NCBI RefSeq assembly: GCF_003576475.1
Contig: NZ_QWGR01000003.1
Location: 248,001-312,000, forward strand
Reading direction: 5' to 3'
DNA: 64,000 nt
From: Maribellus luteus
Lineage (GTDB): Bacteria > Bacteroidota > Bacteroidia > Bacteroidales > Prolixibacteraceae
Part shown: positions 37,993-47,351 of the stretch, in pieces
Layout: every line of letters begins with the position of its first letter
Position numbering within the stretch: the stretch's first letter is position 1
Made by a program: the position numbers and the translations under genes
Notes under the pieces: generated by a model
Told to the model about the DNA's origin: nothing
Seen by the model: the letters and a program-made list of their open reading frames with translations, nothing else
Database searches by the model: none

Positions 37993-38020
37993 TACTCACT
38001 ACTAAATACTCACTACTAAA
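37993..38020 (+). repeat. Degenerate heptad repeat (ACTNNNN), site 3
   Basis: TACTCACTACTAAA occurs twice in direct tandem (37993-38006 and 38007-38020). In 7-base steps this reads ACTCACT and ACTAAAT alternating, then ACTAAAA. It abuts the era stop codon and lies between era and der. Confidence 0.55.
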
Positions 38021-38021
38021 A

Positions 38022-38906
38022 TCAATACGCGTCGTAGCCAAATTTCTTCAGCTGACGGTCTGTTTCCCGCCAGTCCCTGGCCACTTTCACATACAATTCG
38101 AGGAATATTTTTTTATCGAAAAACTCTTCGGCATCTGCACGCGCTTCAGAGCCCACTCTTTTAATCATTTTCCCTTGGTGTCCGATAATGATTCCTTTCT
38201 GGCTGTCGCGCGAAACATAAATCACTGCTCTTATATTGATCAGTTTTTCCGTTTCCTTGAAGTCTTCCACTTCCACTTCCACCGAATAAGGAATTTCCTT
38301 TTGGTAGTTCAGCAAAATCTTTTCGCGGATAATTTCCTGTATAAAAAAGCGTTCGTTCCGGTCTGTCAGTTCATCTTTCGGGAAGAATGGCGGACTTTCG
38401 GGTAACAATTCCAGGATACGGTCGAAAATCGGCGCAATGTTAAATTTTTCGAGCGCCGAAATTGGAAAAACATCCGCGCCCGGAAAAACAGTTCTCCAGT
38501 AATCATATAGTTTCAACACTTCCTCCTGGTTCGACAAATCGATTTTGTTGATCAATACAATCACCGGCATATTCGACTTGCGTACCTTTTCAATGTACTC
38601 CGGATTCTTGTCACTCTTTTCCTTTACATCGGTTACAAACAGAATCACATCCGCGTCGATCAACGCCGAATCAACAAATTTCATCATCGATTCCTGTAGT
38701 TTGTAACTGGGCTTCAGAATACCGGGTGTGTCCGAGTAAACGATCTGGAATTCATCGCCACTAACAATGCCTTTGATGCGGTGGCGGGTGGTTTGCATTT
38801 TTTGGGTGATAATGGAGAGTTTTTCTCCAACGAGTGCGTTCATGATGGTGGATTTCCCCACGTTGGGATTTCCAACAATGTTCACAAAGCCTGCTTTATG
38901 TGCCAT
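38022..38906 (-). CDS. era: Ribosome-associated GTPase Era
   Basis: 294 residues. The G domain has GNPNVGKSTIMN, DTPGILKP and NKIDL. The C-terminal KH domain has GIIIGHQGKMIKRVGSEAR, the RNA-binding GxxG loop. Length and order match Era, which binds the 16S rRNA 3' end. A -7 box TATCTTTG lies at 38977-38970, about 64 bases upstream. Confidence 0.97.
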   Translation of the reverse strand: MAHKAGFVNIVGNPNVGKSTIMNALVGEKLSIITQKMQTTRHRIKGIVSGDEFQIVYSDTPGILKPSYKLQESMMKFVDSALIDADVILFVTDVKEKSDKNPEYIEKVRKSNMPVIVLINKIDLSNQEEVLKLYDYWRTVFPGADVFPISALEKFNIAPIFDRILELLPESPPFFPKDELTDRNERFFIQEIIREKILLNYQKEIPYSVEVEVEDFKETEKLINIRAVIYVSRDSQKGIIIGHQGKMIKRVGSEARADAEEFFDKKIFLELYVKVARDWRETDRQLKKFGYDAY

Positions 38907-38969
38907 TATTTCAAATTTTAGGTGATCCTTCCCTCCCGGGAATTCTAAATAAATTACTAAAAATCAGCG

Positions 38970-38977
38970 CAAAGATA
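38970..38977 (-). promoter_or_regulatory. Likely -7 box of the era promoter
   Basis: TATCTTTG on the minus strand matches TAnnTTTG. It would give a leader of nearly 60 bases before era. No clear -33 box is present. Confidence 0.4.
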
Positions 38978-39133
38978 ATTGTTTTGGCGAATAATACGAA
39001 TACTGAATTCCACTTTCATTTTTTTGTTAAAAATCTGATAATACTCCTCGTTTTAAGCAAGTTAAAATATAGGAAAAGTGCCCTGTTTTTCTTATATTAA
39101 AGAATACGGGTTCCATTTCAAAAAAACAAAGCC

Positions 39134-41317
39134 ATGACAACTTCAGCAAATCTGGATAATATCGCCATCACCGTTCACGCCCATCGCCTGCTCCGAACAC
39201 TGTTAAACGAAAATCCTGTACTGGAAAAGATTTTGCTAACTGCCGCCACACGCGAAGAAGCGCTAACTGCGGTTCGCAACTGGGTTTTGCCCAAACTAAA
39301 AAGAAACAGTGCGGCCGAGCGCTTCTACTACAGCCCGAAAACCAATCCGGAATTGTATGAATTGTTGAACTGGGAAGATTTTGCAACCATACGTATTCTG
39401 GACTATGTCGACCATGCGGGAGAACAATACGTCGACCAGAATATTCACGGCGAAATGGCGGTAAGCAACCCGATAAAAATGCTGTGGATGGCCACCAACT
39501 TTGGAATTGGCGGTGCCAAACCCGGCTTCTTTATGGACATGCTGCAGCTGTTCCGGCAACTAAACGGCTCTTTACCGCGCGACCTGCCCAAAAAGAAAGA
39601 AGTGTTAGCGTGGATGAAGAAATATCCTTCAGGAATTGACAGTAACATCATTGAACTGCGAAAAAAGAACAAGGAACGGATCATCAACATTCTGCTGAAA
39701 AAAATTGATACGGGTGAAATCACCAGCCCAACGTACAACTTTGGAACAGAAATGACACTCAAACAAAAACGGGAAAAGATGGAAGAATGGTGGAACGAAA
39801 GTCATTTTCACCTAAAATTTGCCGTACGCTCGCCCGACTTGCTAAACGAGATGCTCGATTATTCGCTTGATCCGGATACCATGAAAATTTTATACGAGGC
39901 GCGCGAAAAAGGAATTCCGTTTTTTGTGAACCCCTATTACCTGTCGCTGCTTAATGTTCAAACACCTGAATTTGCTGTCGGCGGCGATCTGGCCATTCGT
40001 TGCTACGTGGTTTACAGCCAGCAGCTGGTCGAAGAATTTGGTGAAATTGTAGCCTGGGAGAAGGAAGACAAAACGGAGCCCGGAAAACCCAACGCTGCAG
40101 GCTGGATTCTTCCTTCGCACAACATTCACCGGAGATACCCCGAAGTAGCCATTTTTATCCCCGACACCGTCGGCCGTGCCTGCGGAGGATTGTGCGCCAG
40201 CTGTCAGCGTATGTTTGACTTTCAGCGGGGACGCCTGAATTTTAACCTGGACAAACTTAAGCCGGATGAAAGCTGGAGTGAACGACTGCCCAGATTGCTG
40301 GATTATTTCAAAGACGACTCCCAGTTACGTGATATCCTGCTTACCGGCGGCGATGCGTTGATGAGCCACGACAACAGCCTTCGTCAGATGTTGGATGAAA
40401 TCTACCAAATGGCTTTAAGGAAGATAAACGAAAACAAGAAGCGACCTGAACATGAAAAATATGCAGAAATCTTACGAATCAGAATTGGCACGCGCCTGCC
40501 GGTTTATCTGCCGCAACGAATAACACCCGAACTGGGACAGATCCTTGAAGGCTTCAGAATCAAAGCCTCCAAAATTGGCATTCAACAATTTGTCATTCAA
40601 ACCCACTTCGAATCTCCGATGGAAGTAACTCCCGAAGCCCGAAGAGCTGTCCAGGTATTTTTAAATGCAGGGTGGGCCGTTACCAACCAGCTTGTTTTTA
40701 CCACAGCAGCCTCACGTCGCGGACACACGGCCAAACTTCGGAAAGTACTGAACGACATCGGCGTTTTAACGTATTACACTTTTACAGTGAAAGGCTTCAA
40801 GGAAAACACGGCCAGTTTTGCCCCTAATTCGCGATCGGTACAGGAAGCCATGGAAGAGAAAGTAATCGGAAAAATACCGGGGGTGGAAATGGATTTTGCA
40901 CAATCGCTGATGCTCGATTCAAAAACGATCAAAAGCAAGATAGCCCGCTTAAGAGATGAGTATGACCTCCCGTTTTTAGCTACCGACAGAAACATCCTCA
41001 ATCTCCCCGGAGTAGGGAAAAGCCTAACGTTCAGAACCATTGGCATTACCCGCTATGGCAGACGAATCCTGGAATTTGATCACGATCGAACCCGAAATCA
41101 CAGCCCGATAATCAACACCATGGGCAAAGTAATCGTTATCGAATCAAAATCGATAGCGGAATACCTCAATCAACTGGAAGAAATGGGAGAAGACCGCGAC
41201 GATTACCGGCGGATTTTCGGTTATTCGATTGGGCAAACCGAAGCACGGATGCCCATGTACGAATATCCCGAATATGAATATGAAGTCACCAAAGAATTTA
41301 CAAGCCTGGAAATTTGA
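39134..41317 (+). CDS. Long KamA-family radical SAM protein (lysine 2,3-aminomutase-like)
   Basis: 727 residues, well over the roughly 400-470 of classical KamA. The radical SAM cluster motif CxxxCxxC is Cys350, Cys354 and Cys357 (GRACGGLCASCQRM), and later KamA-like segments include ILLTGGDALMS, RIGTRLPVYLPQRI, QFVIQTHFESPMEV and NQLVFTTAASRRG. The N-terminal 340 residues are an extension with repeated charged helices. KamA enzymes move an amino group on lysine or glutamate using PLP and a 5'-deoxyadenosyl radical. No lysine-fermentation genes are nearby, so the substrate is open. Its stop faces that of the DapF-like gene with 1 base between them. Confidence 0.88.
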   Translation: MTTSANLDNIAITVHAHRLLRTLLNENPVLEKILLTAATREEALTAVRNWVLPKLKRNSAAERFYYSPKTNPELYELLNWEDFATIRILDYVDHAGEQYVDQNIHGEMAVSNPIKMLWMATNFGIGGAKPGFFMDMLQLFRQLNGSLPRDLPKKKEVLAWMKKYPSGIDSNIIELRKKNKERIINILLKKIDTGEITSPTYNFGTEMTLKQKREKMEEWWNESHFHLKFAVRSPDLLNEMLDYSLDPDTMKILYEAREKGIPFFVNPYYLSLLNVQTPEFAVGGDLAIRCYVVYSQQLVEEFGEIVAWEKEDKTEPGKPNAAGWILPSHNIHRRYPEVAIFIPDTVGRACGGLCASCQRMFDFQRGRLNFNLDKLKPDESWSERLPRLLDYFKDDSQLRDILLTGGDALMSHDNSLRQMLDEIYQMALRKINENKKRPEHEKYAEILRIRIGTRLPVYLPQRITPELGQILEGFRIKASKIGIQQFVIQTHFESPMEVTPEARRAVQVFLNAGWAVTNQLVFTTAASRRGHTAKLRKVLNDIGVLTYYTFTVKGFKENTASFAPNSRSVQEAMEEKVIGKIPGVEMDFAQSLMLDSKTIKSKIARLRDEYDLPFLATDRNILNLPGVGKSLTFRTIGITRYGRRILEFDHDRTRNHSPIINTMGKVIVIESKSIAEYLNQLEEMGEDRDDYRRIFGYSIGQTEARMPMYEYPEYEYEVTKEFTSLEI

Positions 41318-41318
41318 T

Positions 41319-42185
41319 CTAGTTGGTGTCAAAATCCTCCATTAACTCAGCACTGAGTGTGCCCGAAGCAATCTCACGCACTTCACCGGTCATGCGGATT
41401 TCCCAATCCTCATCGATTTCGATCCGAAGATTTCCTCCCGGCATTTTGATGGTCAGGTTTCTTTCGGTCAGCCCGCGTTTGATAACCGTTGCAGCCACCG
41501 CACACGACGAACTTCCGGAAGCCAGCGTCCAGCCGGCGCCCCGTTCCCAAATCATGGCTTCCACTTCGGTCGGCGAAATAACCTTTGCAAACTGCACATT
41601 GATACGGTTCGGAAACATCGGGTGATTCTCAATGTCAGAGCCATAACTTTTTACTTCTGCTTCATCCAACTCATCAACCAATATTACACAATGCGGGTTA
41701 CCCACCGAAACACAGTTAATTTTAAACGACTGGTCGTGCAAATGCAAGGGTTTGTCGATGCATTCAGCAGCCTCAATGTTCACCGGAACTTTCGCTGATT
41801 CAAAAATGGCTTTACCCATGTCCACCTTAATCGTGTGAGCTTTGCCTTTGCGTTCTTCCACAATCTCGGCAGTAACCACTCCGCCAAGGGTTTCAATGGT
41901 AAATACTTTTTCGGCAGTGTGTCCGTGGTCATACAGAAACTTCGAAAAAATCCGCAGGCCGTTCCCACTTTTCTCCGCTTCCGATCCGTCAGGGTTTAAA
42001 ATACGCAAACCAAAATCAGCTACTTCTGACGGCACTTTCAACAGAATTCCGTCGGAGCCAATTCCAAAGTGCACATCACAGATGCGGACGATAGCTTTTT
42101 TAGTCAATTCAAAAGTGATCGTATCCTGTTCAAGTACAATGTAGTCGTTCCCTAATCCGTGTGATTTAATATAGAAGTTTTGCAT
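41319..42185 (-). CDS. Diaminopimelate epimerase family protein with both catalytic cysteines replaced by serine
   Basis: 288 residues from the ATG at 42185. The fold and spacing are clearly DapF: SHGLGNDYIVL, GIGSDGILL, NPDGSEAEKSGNG, VSVGNPHCVIL and WERGAGWTLASGSSSCA. DapF uses two cysteines (Cys73 and Cys217 in E. coli), each followed by a GNG or GSG loop. Here these positions are Ser73 and Ser223. The neighbouring dapL makes LL-DAP, which needs a DapF to become meso-DAP. This could be a divergent isomerase, an inactive or re-purposed paralogue, or a true DapF using other chemistry. A -7 box TACTTTTG is at 42211-42204. Confidence 0.85.
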   Translation of the reverse strand: MQNFYIKSHGLGNDYIVLEQDTITFELTKKAIVRICDVHFGIGSDGILLKVPSEVADFGLRILNPDGSEAEKSGNGLRIFSKFLYDHGHTAEKVFTIETLGGVVTAEIVEERKGKAHTIKVDMGKAIFESAKVPVNIEAAECIDKPLHLHDQSFKINCVSVGNPHCVILVDELDEAEVKSYGSDIENHPMFPNRINVQFAKVISPTEVEAMIWERGAGWTLASGSSSCAVAATVIKRGLTERNLTIKMPGGNLRIEIDEDWEIRMTGEVREIASGTLSAELMEDFDTN

Positions 42186-42203
42186 AATGATAGTCTTTAC
42201 TGA

Positions 42204-42211
42204 CAAAAGTA
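42204..42211 (-). promoter_or_regulatory. Likely -7 box of the DapF-like gene
   Basis: TACTTTTG on the minus strand matches TAnnTTTG and lies 18 bases before the ATG. Confidence 0.45.
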
Positions 42212-42250
42212 CCAATCCAAACCGAATTCGGTGATTTCAGAACGAAATCT

Positions 42251-42281
42251 TTTGAAAACAGACATCCATTTCGTAATTTTA
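42251..42281 (+). promoter_or_regulatory. Promoter of the AAA ATPase gene
   Basis: TTTG (42251-42254) is followed by exactly 19 bases and TAATTTTA (42274-42281), one base off TAnnTTTG. The predicted start is about 20 bases before the ATG, so the leader is very short. An 11-base direct repeat, ACGACACGCAA (42281-42291 and 42296-42306), fills that leader. Confidence 0.45.
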
Positions 42282-42307
42282 CGACACGCAATTATACGAC
42301 ACGCAAA

Positions 42308-43471
42308 ATGACGAAATCAAAAGGAACAGAATCTGACAACCCGTTCAAATACGGAAGTGTAGTTAGCCGCGAAGCATTCTGCAACAGAAAAGAAGAAATT
42401 CAGCAACTAAAACAGTACATGCAAAACAGTCAGTCGGTTTGGTTGTTTTCACCTCGACGATATGGAAAAACTTCGTTAATAAAACGTGTCTTTAACGAAT
42501 CAGTGTTGGTAAAAACACTGTATGTTGATCTGTACAATATAAAAAGCACGGATGATTTTTGTAAACGCTACGCCAAACTCATTGCTGATAGCCTGTTTGA
42601 TTGGAAAGACAATATGAAAACACTGTCGGGAAAGTTGGTAGAGAGTTTTAAAGGATTAAAACCCTCGGTGACGTTCGACGAAAATGGCAACCCCTCATTT
42701 TCATTGCAAACGGAGACCATTCATCAACAGATTGATGTAGAAACCATCTTAAATATACCGGACAAAATCGGCAAAAAAAACAACCAAAAAATATGCATTG
42801 CATTTGATGAATTTCAGGAAATAAAACGCATCGATCCATTCCTGATCAACTGGATGCGATCGGCTTTTCAGTTTCACGAGAACGTAAGCTACATTTTTTT
42901 GGGAAGCAAACAATCAATGATGGAATCCATCTTTTCCGACAACAATTCACCTTTTTATGAATTTGGCACCAAAATGAACCTAAATCCAATTAGAAAAGAA
43001 GAATTGGAAATGTTTATTACCGATCGCTTCAAAAGCCGTGGAATTTACATCACGCAAAGTGTTGTCGATAAAATATTGGAAATATCGGGGGGCCACCCAC
43101 ATTATACTCAATTTTTCGCTTCCGAAGTGTTTTACTTACTGTTATCGGGACACGATCAGAACAACGAAACGTTTAACCATTTATGGCTGACAAAAATAAT
43201 TAACGGGCAATCAGATATTTTCCAGAATATTTATGACCAACTCTCGAATATCCAGAGAAATGTATTGCAAACTCTTACAGTTATTGATGAAAACACAGAG
43301 CTATATTCTGTAAAAACAAGAGACAAATACCATCTACCTCCGAGTTCAACGCTCAACACTACCTTAAATAGCTTAATTAACAAAGATATTATAGCAAAGC
43401 AGGGACTTCAATATAAACTGGTAAATCCCATTTTCAAAGAATGGCTAAAGCGACTGGATGCACAATTGTAA
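42308..43471 (+). CDS. AAA/STAND-like ATPase (ATPase_2 family), function unknown
   Basis: 387 residues. Walker A is SPRRYGKTSL (Lys54, Thr55), Walker B is IAFDEFQE, and a sensor-like segment is FLGSKQSMMESIF. The C-terminal part is a winged-helix type domain with LPPSSTLNTTLNSLINKDII. This is the single-gene ATPase family often found in archaea and Bacteroidota, with no characterised task. It stands between the DapF-like gene and dapL but has its own promoter. No strong signs of transfer are visible. Confidence 0.85.
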   Translation: MTKSKGTESDNPFKYGSVVSREAFCNRKEEIQQLKQYMQNSQSVWLFSPRRYGKTSLIKRVFNESVLVKTLYVDLYNIKSTDDFCKRYAKLIADSLFDWKDNMKTLSGKLVESFKGLKPSVTFDENGNPSFSLQTETIHQQIDVETILNIPDKIGKKNNQKICIAFDEFQEIKRIDPFLINWMRSAFQFHENVSYIFLGSKQSMMESIFSDNNSPFYEFGTKMNLNPIRKEELEMFITDRFKSRGIYITQSVVDKILEISGGHPHYTQFFASEVFYLLLSGHDQNNETFNHLWLTKIINGQSDIFQNIYDQLSNIQRNVLQTLTVIDENTELYSVKTRDKYHLPPSSTLNTTLNSLINKDIIAKQGLQYKLVNPIFKEWLKRLDAQL

Positions 43472-43661
43472 TTCCGGTTTTTCGTGATCCGCATTTTTCA
43501 GAAAAGCCATACAGAATAGAATTACACACGGAAGAAAGAACCGCAGCCCTTTTCATTAAAAAAATCTAAATAAGAATTAGCCCGGTTCACGAAGAAAGGT
43601 GTCGCCACTTATATTTCTTATCTTAGCAGCTTCAAACGAAATTCAATAAAAACAGATAGAT

Positions 43662-44891
43662 ATGGCATTAATTAATGAAAATTACCTGAAGCTTCAAGCG
43701 GGTTATCTCTTCCCCGAAATCGGGCGGCGTGTGAATGATTTCATTGCAGCCAACCCCGATAAAAAAGTGATCAAAATGGGTATCGGCGACGTTACCCAGC
43801 CACTGGTGCCGAGTGTTGTAAAGGCTTTTCACGAAGGTGTGGAAGAAATGGCCAAAGGCGAAACATTTAAAGGGTACGGTCCCGAGCAGGGCTATGCTTT
43901 TTTACGCGAAGCCATCGCCAAACATTCATACCAGGACAAAGGTGTTGATATTTCCGCAGGTGAGATTTTTATTTCAGACGGCTCGAAATGTGACACCGGA
44001 AACATCCAGGAAATTTTTGGGAACGATAATAAAATTGCCATTTGCGACCCGGTTTACCCGGTATATGCCGACACTACGGTAATGTCAGGAAAAACAGGCA
44101 TCTGCCAGGCAAACGGCTACTACGAAGGCATTGTTTACATGCCCTGCACCAAAGAAAATGGTTTTATCCCGGAACTTCCTACCGAAACTCCGGACCTGAT
44201 CTTCCTTTGCTATCCGAATAACCCTACCGGAACGGTGGCATCGAAAGAAGAGCTGAAAAAGTGGGTGGATTATGCCATTGAAAAGAATGCAATTATTCTT
44301 TACGATGCAGCATACGAAGCTTTTATTCAGGACGACAGTATTCCGCGTTCGATCTACGAAATTGAAGGCGCCAAAAAAGTGGCCATCGAATTCCGCAGTT
44401 TCTCGAAAACCGCTGGATTCACCGGAACTCGTTGTGCATTCACTGTAGTTCCGGACGACCTGGTAGCTTACGATAAAGCAGGAAAAGCTCACCCGGTAAA
44501 ACCGTTGTGGAACCGTCGTCATTCGACCAAGTTCAACGGCGTTTCGTACCCGGTACAAAAGGCTGCTGCCGCTATTTACACCGAAGAAGGCAAGAAAGAA
44601 GTAAGCGAAGTGATTGCTTACTACATGGAGAATGCAAGCATCATGAAAGAAAGCCTGGCCAATGCGGGTTACGAAGTGTTTGGCGGCGAAAATGCTCCTT
44701 ACATTTGGGTAAAAACCAAAAACGGCATGAAATCGTGGGAATTCTTCGACAAGGTTTTGACGGAAGCCAATGTGGTTGGAACTCCGGGTTCAGGCTTTGG
44801 TCCTTCGGGCGAAGGCTACTTCCGTTTTTCTGCTTTTGCCGACCGCGAAAATGTGCTGGAAGCGATGGACAGAATCAAAAACATGAATTAA
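43662..44891 (+). CDS. dapL: LL-diaminopimelate aminotransferase
   Basis: 409 residues, the exact size of DapL. It makes LL-diaminopimelate in one step from tetrahydrodipicolinate and glutamate. Features include the start [19 protein letters not shown], the PLP lysine Lys249 in [15 protein letters not shown], the CYPNNPTG loop and [16 protein letters not shown]. The presence of DapL replaces the succinylase route for lysine and peptidoglycan precursors. It ends at the terminator at 44916. Confidence 0.97.
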   Translation: MALINENYLKLQAGYLFPEIGRRVNDFIAANPDKKVIKMGIGDVTQPLVPSVVKAFHEGVEEMAKGETFKGYGPEQGYAFLREAIAKHSYQDKGVDISAGEIFISDGSKCDTGNIQEIFGNDNKIAICDPVYPVYADTTVMSGKTGICQANGYYEGIVYMPCTKENGFIPELPTETPDLIFLCYPNNPTGTVASKEELKKWVDYAIEKNAIILYDAAYEAFIQDDSIPRSIYEIEGAKKVAIEFRSFSKTAGFTGTRCAFTVVPDDLVAYDKAGKAHPVKPLWNRRHSTKFNGVSYPVQKAAAAIYTEEGKKEVSEVIAYYMENASIMKESLANAGYEVFGGENAPYIWVKTKNGMKSWEFFDKVLTEANVVGTPGSGFGPSGEGYFRFSAFADRENVLEAMDRIKNMN

Positions 44892-44915
44892 GAGATTCAG
44901 CAATACAACATTCAG

Positions 44916-44939
44916 AAGCCGGTTATTTAGCCGGCTTTT
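44916..44939 (+). terminator. Intrinsic terminator after dapL
   Basis: AAGCCGG pairs with CCGGCTT around an 8-base loop and runs into TTT. It lies 24 bases after the dapL stop. Confidence 0.7.
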
Positions 44940-44972
44940 GCTTTTGTATTCATTTGTAACGGTAACGCTTCC

Positions 44973-45365
44973 CTAGTTAGCAAAATCGCGGATAAAGCTG
45001 ACAACCATAAAAATTGCCAAAACAATCACTGACAAACAAAGCCCCCATCCAACCAGCAGAAGCGTTAGTGCCTCTTTGTTCACCACTTCAAACTCACTAA
45101 ACTCCGACCAAACGGCCATTGAAAAATAGAGACCAACAAGCACCATCAGGCCGCCTAAAACTCCGTTTACCGCATTAAACTGAAATATAAATTGAAGGGC
45201 AAACAGAAGAATCGCCGTAGCAGAAATTACACTCGCCGCCAACGAACGACCACCCCAAAGATAAAGCCCAAATACAATCATAAATGCAACACAAGCAACT
45301 CGACTGGCTAAATACTTTTTATCAGAGAGATTGAAGCGCGAAGAAATAGAAAACGGCGTGTTCAT
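44973..45365 (-). CDS. Hypothetical four-helix membrane protein
   Basis: 130 residues. Four hydrophobic stretches are seen: VAFMIVFGLYLWG, VISATAILLFALQFIF, GVLGGLMVLVGLYFSMAV and LLLVGWGLCLSVIVLAIFMVVSF. I do not recognise a family. It is monocistronic and follows the CocE-type gene after its terminator. Confidence 0.7.
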   Translation of the reverse strand: MNTPFSISSRFNLSDKKYLASRVACVAFMIVFGLYLWGGRSLAASVISATAILLFALQFIFQFNAVNGVLGGLMVLVGLYFSMAVWSEFSEFEVVNKEALTLLLVGWGLCLSVIVLAIFMVVSFIRDFAN

Positions 45366-45427
45366 TTTGTTTGATTTAGTTCTTTACAAACGTTGAATCA
45401 GAACTATTATTACCCAATTTGTTGAAC

Positions 45428-45457
45428 AAAAAAAGGCTCCACAAAACAGGAAGCCTT
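45428..45457 (-). terminator. Intrinsic terminator after the CocE-type hydrolase gene
   Basis: On the minus strand AAGGCTTCC pairs with GGAGCCTT (one bulged T), followed by a run of T. It is 23 bases past the stop at 45480. Confidence 0.65.
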
Positions 45458-45479
45458 CAATCTATATCTGACAAAATCA

Positions 45480-47351
45480 TCAATTCAAAACCGGCAAAAT
45501 TATTTTTGATGCATGTTGTACGTCGTGATAAACTTTAATCTCGCTTTTTACAAAGTCGGATTCATCGCAATTATAAATGTCCACGAATTGCTGCGGGTTG
45601 CGATCCACCAACGGAAACCAGCTACTCTGGATCTGCACCATTATACGATGGCCTTTTTGAAAACAGTGTGCAATATCGGGTAATTCAAACTTCACTTGTT
45701 CCACCTGCCCCGGAGTAAAAGCTTCGGGTTTTTCAAAGCTTTTTCTGAACCGGCCTCTGAAAACCTCGCCACGCACCAGCATCTGGTATCCCCCCATCGG
45801 GTAATCTTTTTCAACGTTCTCGGGATACGCAAAATCATCCGGAAAAACATCGATGATTTTTACCACAAAATCAGCATCGGTGGTTGAAATGCTGGTCAGA
45901 ATATCTGCCAACACGCTTCCGGTAACTGTTACATCTTCCTGCAAAACATCAGTCTGGAAAACCAAAACATCGGGACGGCGTGCAGCAAAACGCTGGTCGT
46001 TCGACATGTACTCGCGGGTACGGCCCAGGTGAACATGTTCTTCGTAAGGAACCGGCTTGGCAGGATCGCTGGTATATGCTGTAAAACCTTCACCCGAGGC
46101 TGGCTCATCAAACGACAATTTGCCACCAGCCTGCAAATAAATGGCTTTGTCTGCTTTTTGAACAGGCGGCCATTGGTCGAATTTCATCCATTTATTGGCC
46201 CCGGTTATAAATACGTTTGCTTCGGCAATCTGAGAAACATCTCCTTTCCCTTTCAGAAAATAGTTGAAAAACGGCACTTCTATATTCTCCTGATAGTACT
46301 CGCTGGTTTTCGCTCCAAACTGAATATTTCCATGATTTGCACCATCGCCACGTGCCCATTGCCCGTGATACCAGGGACCTTCCACAATTCGGTTAAATAC
46401 TTTTCCAGGATTATTTTTCTCGGCAGCTTTGTAAGCGTTCCATGCCCCCCAGCAATCTTCGGCGTCAAACAAACCACCCACCCACAACATGGCTGGATTC
46501 AGATCAAACGTTGCATTTCTGGCATCGCGGGCCTGCCACCATTCATCGTAAGTGGGGTGTTCCATCATCTCGCTCCAAAACGCAATGGTATCACCGGTTA
46601 ATTTTGTCAGGTTTTTCAAAGGCCCCTGCTCCAAATAAAACTTGTAGTTATCTTCTACGGGAAATCCAGCGGAGACTGGACCTTCTGTTGTTGGCTTGGG
46701 TCGTGGAGCACCAAATCCCCAGCCCACTCCCGAAAAAAACGAAAAGGCGTCCATTTGCAGGAATGCGCCATTGTGGTGAAAATCGTCACCAATAAACCAA
46801 TTGGTTGCGGGCGCCTGCGGGCTTACTGCTTTTATTGCGGGGTGATTACTTGCTGCCGCCATAATCGAGTAAAATCCCGGATAGGAAATACCAAAAACGC
46901 CTACTTTCCCGTTGTTATCCGGCAAGTTCTTCACCAGCCAATCCACCGTGTCATAAGCATCACTGGCTTCGTCAATCTCTTTTCCTCTTTTGTTGGAATT
47001 AAAGGGACGAACATCCACAAATTCCCCTTCGCTCATCCACCGCCCACGAACATCCTGTGTTACGATGATGTATCCTTCTTTCAGATACTCCCTTTGATAG
47101 CTTTTCCAGATGCGGGCATATTTATCCGCACCGTAAGGCTTGCACGAGTAAGGCGTTCTGGTTATCAGAATCGGGTGTTTTTCGTCCGAATTTTTGGGCA
47201 TATAAACCGAAGTGAACAGCTTTACACCGTCGCGCATGGGAATGTAAACTTCCTGCTTGGTGTAATTATTTCGGAACCAGGTTGAATCTTTGTCGTGTGC
47301 AAAAACCTGTATTCCGGCCAGAATCAGAAAAAGAAAAATAATTTTTTTCAT
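45480..47351 (-). CDS. Exported CocE/NonD family alpha/beta hydrolase (S15/X-Pro type)
   Basis: 623 residues from the ATG at 47351, which gives a signal peptide (IIFLFLILAGIQVFA, then HDKDS). Earlier in-frame codons (to 47531) would add an unlikely 60-residue stretch. Catalytic elements are the nucleophile in VFGISYPGFYS, the Asp in GLFDAEDCWGAW and the His in ARGDGANHGNIQFG. The C-terminal jelly-roll domain carries DADFVVKIIDVFPD and RIMVQIQSSWFP. Family members include cocaine esterase, glutaryl-7-ACA acylase and alpha-amino acid ester hydrolases. A peptide- or ester-cleaving role outside the cytoplasm is likely. Confidence 0.9.
   Translation of the reverse strand: MKKIIFLFLILAGIQVFAHDKDSTWFRNNYTKQEVYIPMRDGVKLFTSVYMPKNSDEKHPILITRTPYSCKPYGADKYARIWKSYQREYLKEGYIIVTQDVRGRWMSEGEFVDVRPFNSNKRGKEIDEASDAYDTVDWLVKNLPDNNGKVGVFGISYPGFYSIMAAASNHPAIKAVSPQAPATNWFIGDDFHHNGAFLQMDAFSFFSGVGWGFGAPRPKPTTEGPVSAGFPVEDNYKFYLEQGPLKNLTKLTGDTIAFWSEMMEHPTYDEWWQARDARNATFDLNPAMLWVGGLFDAEDCWGAWNAYKAAEKNNPGKVFNRIVEGPWYHGQWARGDGANHGNIQFGAKTSEYYQENIEVPFFNYFLKGKGDVSQIAEANVFITGANKWMKFDQWPPVQKADKAIYLQAGGKLSFDEPASGEGFTAYTSDPAKPVPYEEHVHLGRTREYMSNDQRFAARRPDVLVFQTDVLQEDVTVTGSVLADILTSISTTDADFVVKIIDVFPDDFAYPENVEKDYPMGGYQMLVRGEVFRGRFRKSFEKPEAFTPGQVEQVKFELPDIAHCFQKGHRIMVQIQSSWFPLVDRNPQQFVDIYNCDESDFVKSEIKVYHDVQHASKIILPVLN

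Noticed and set aside
43472-43661. A lysine riboswitch or leader peptide before dapL
   Set aside because: I see neither the long conserved lysine-riboswitch core nor a Lys-rich short frame with a following terminator in these 190 bases.
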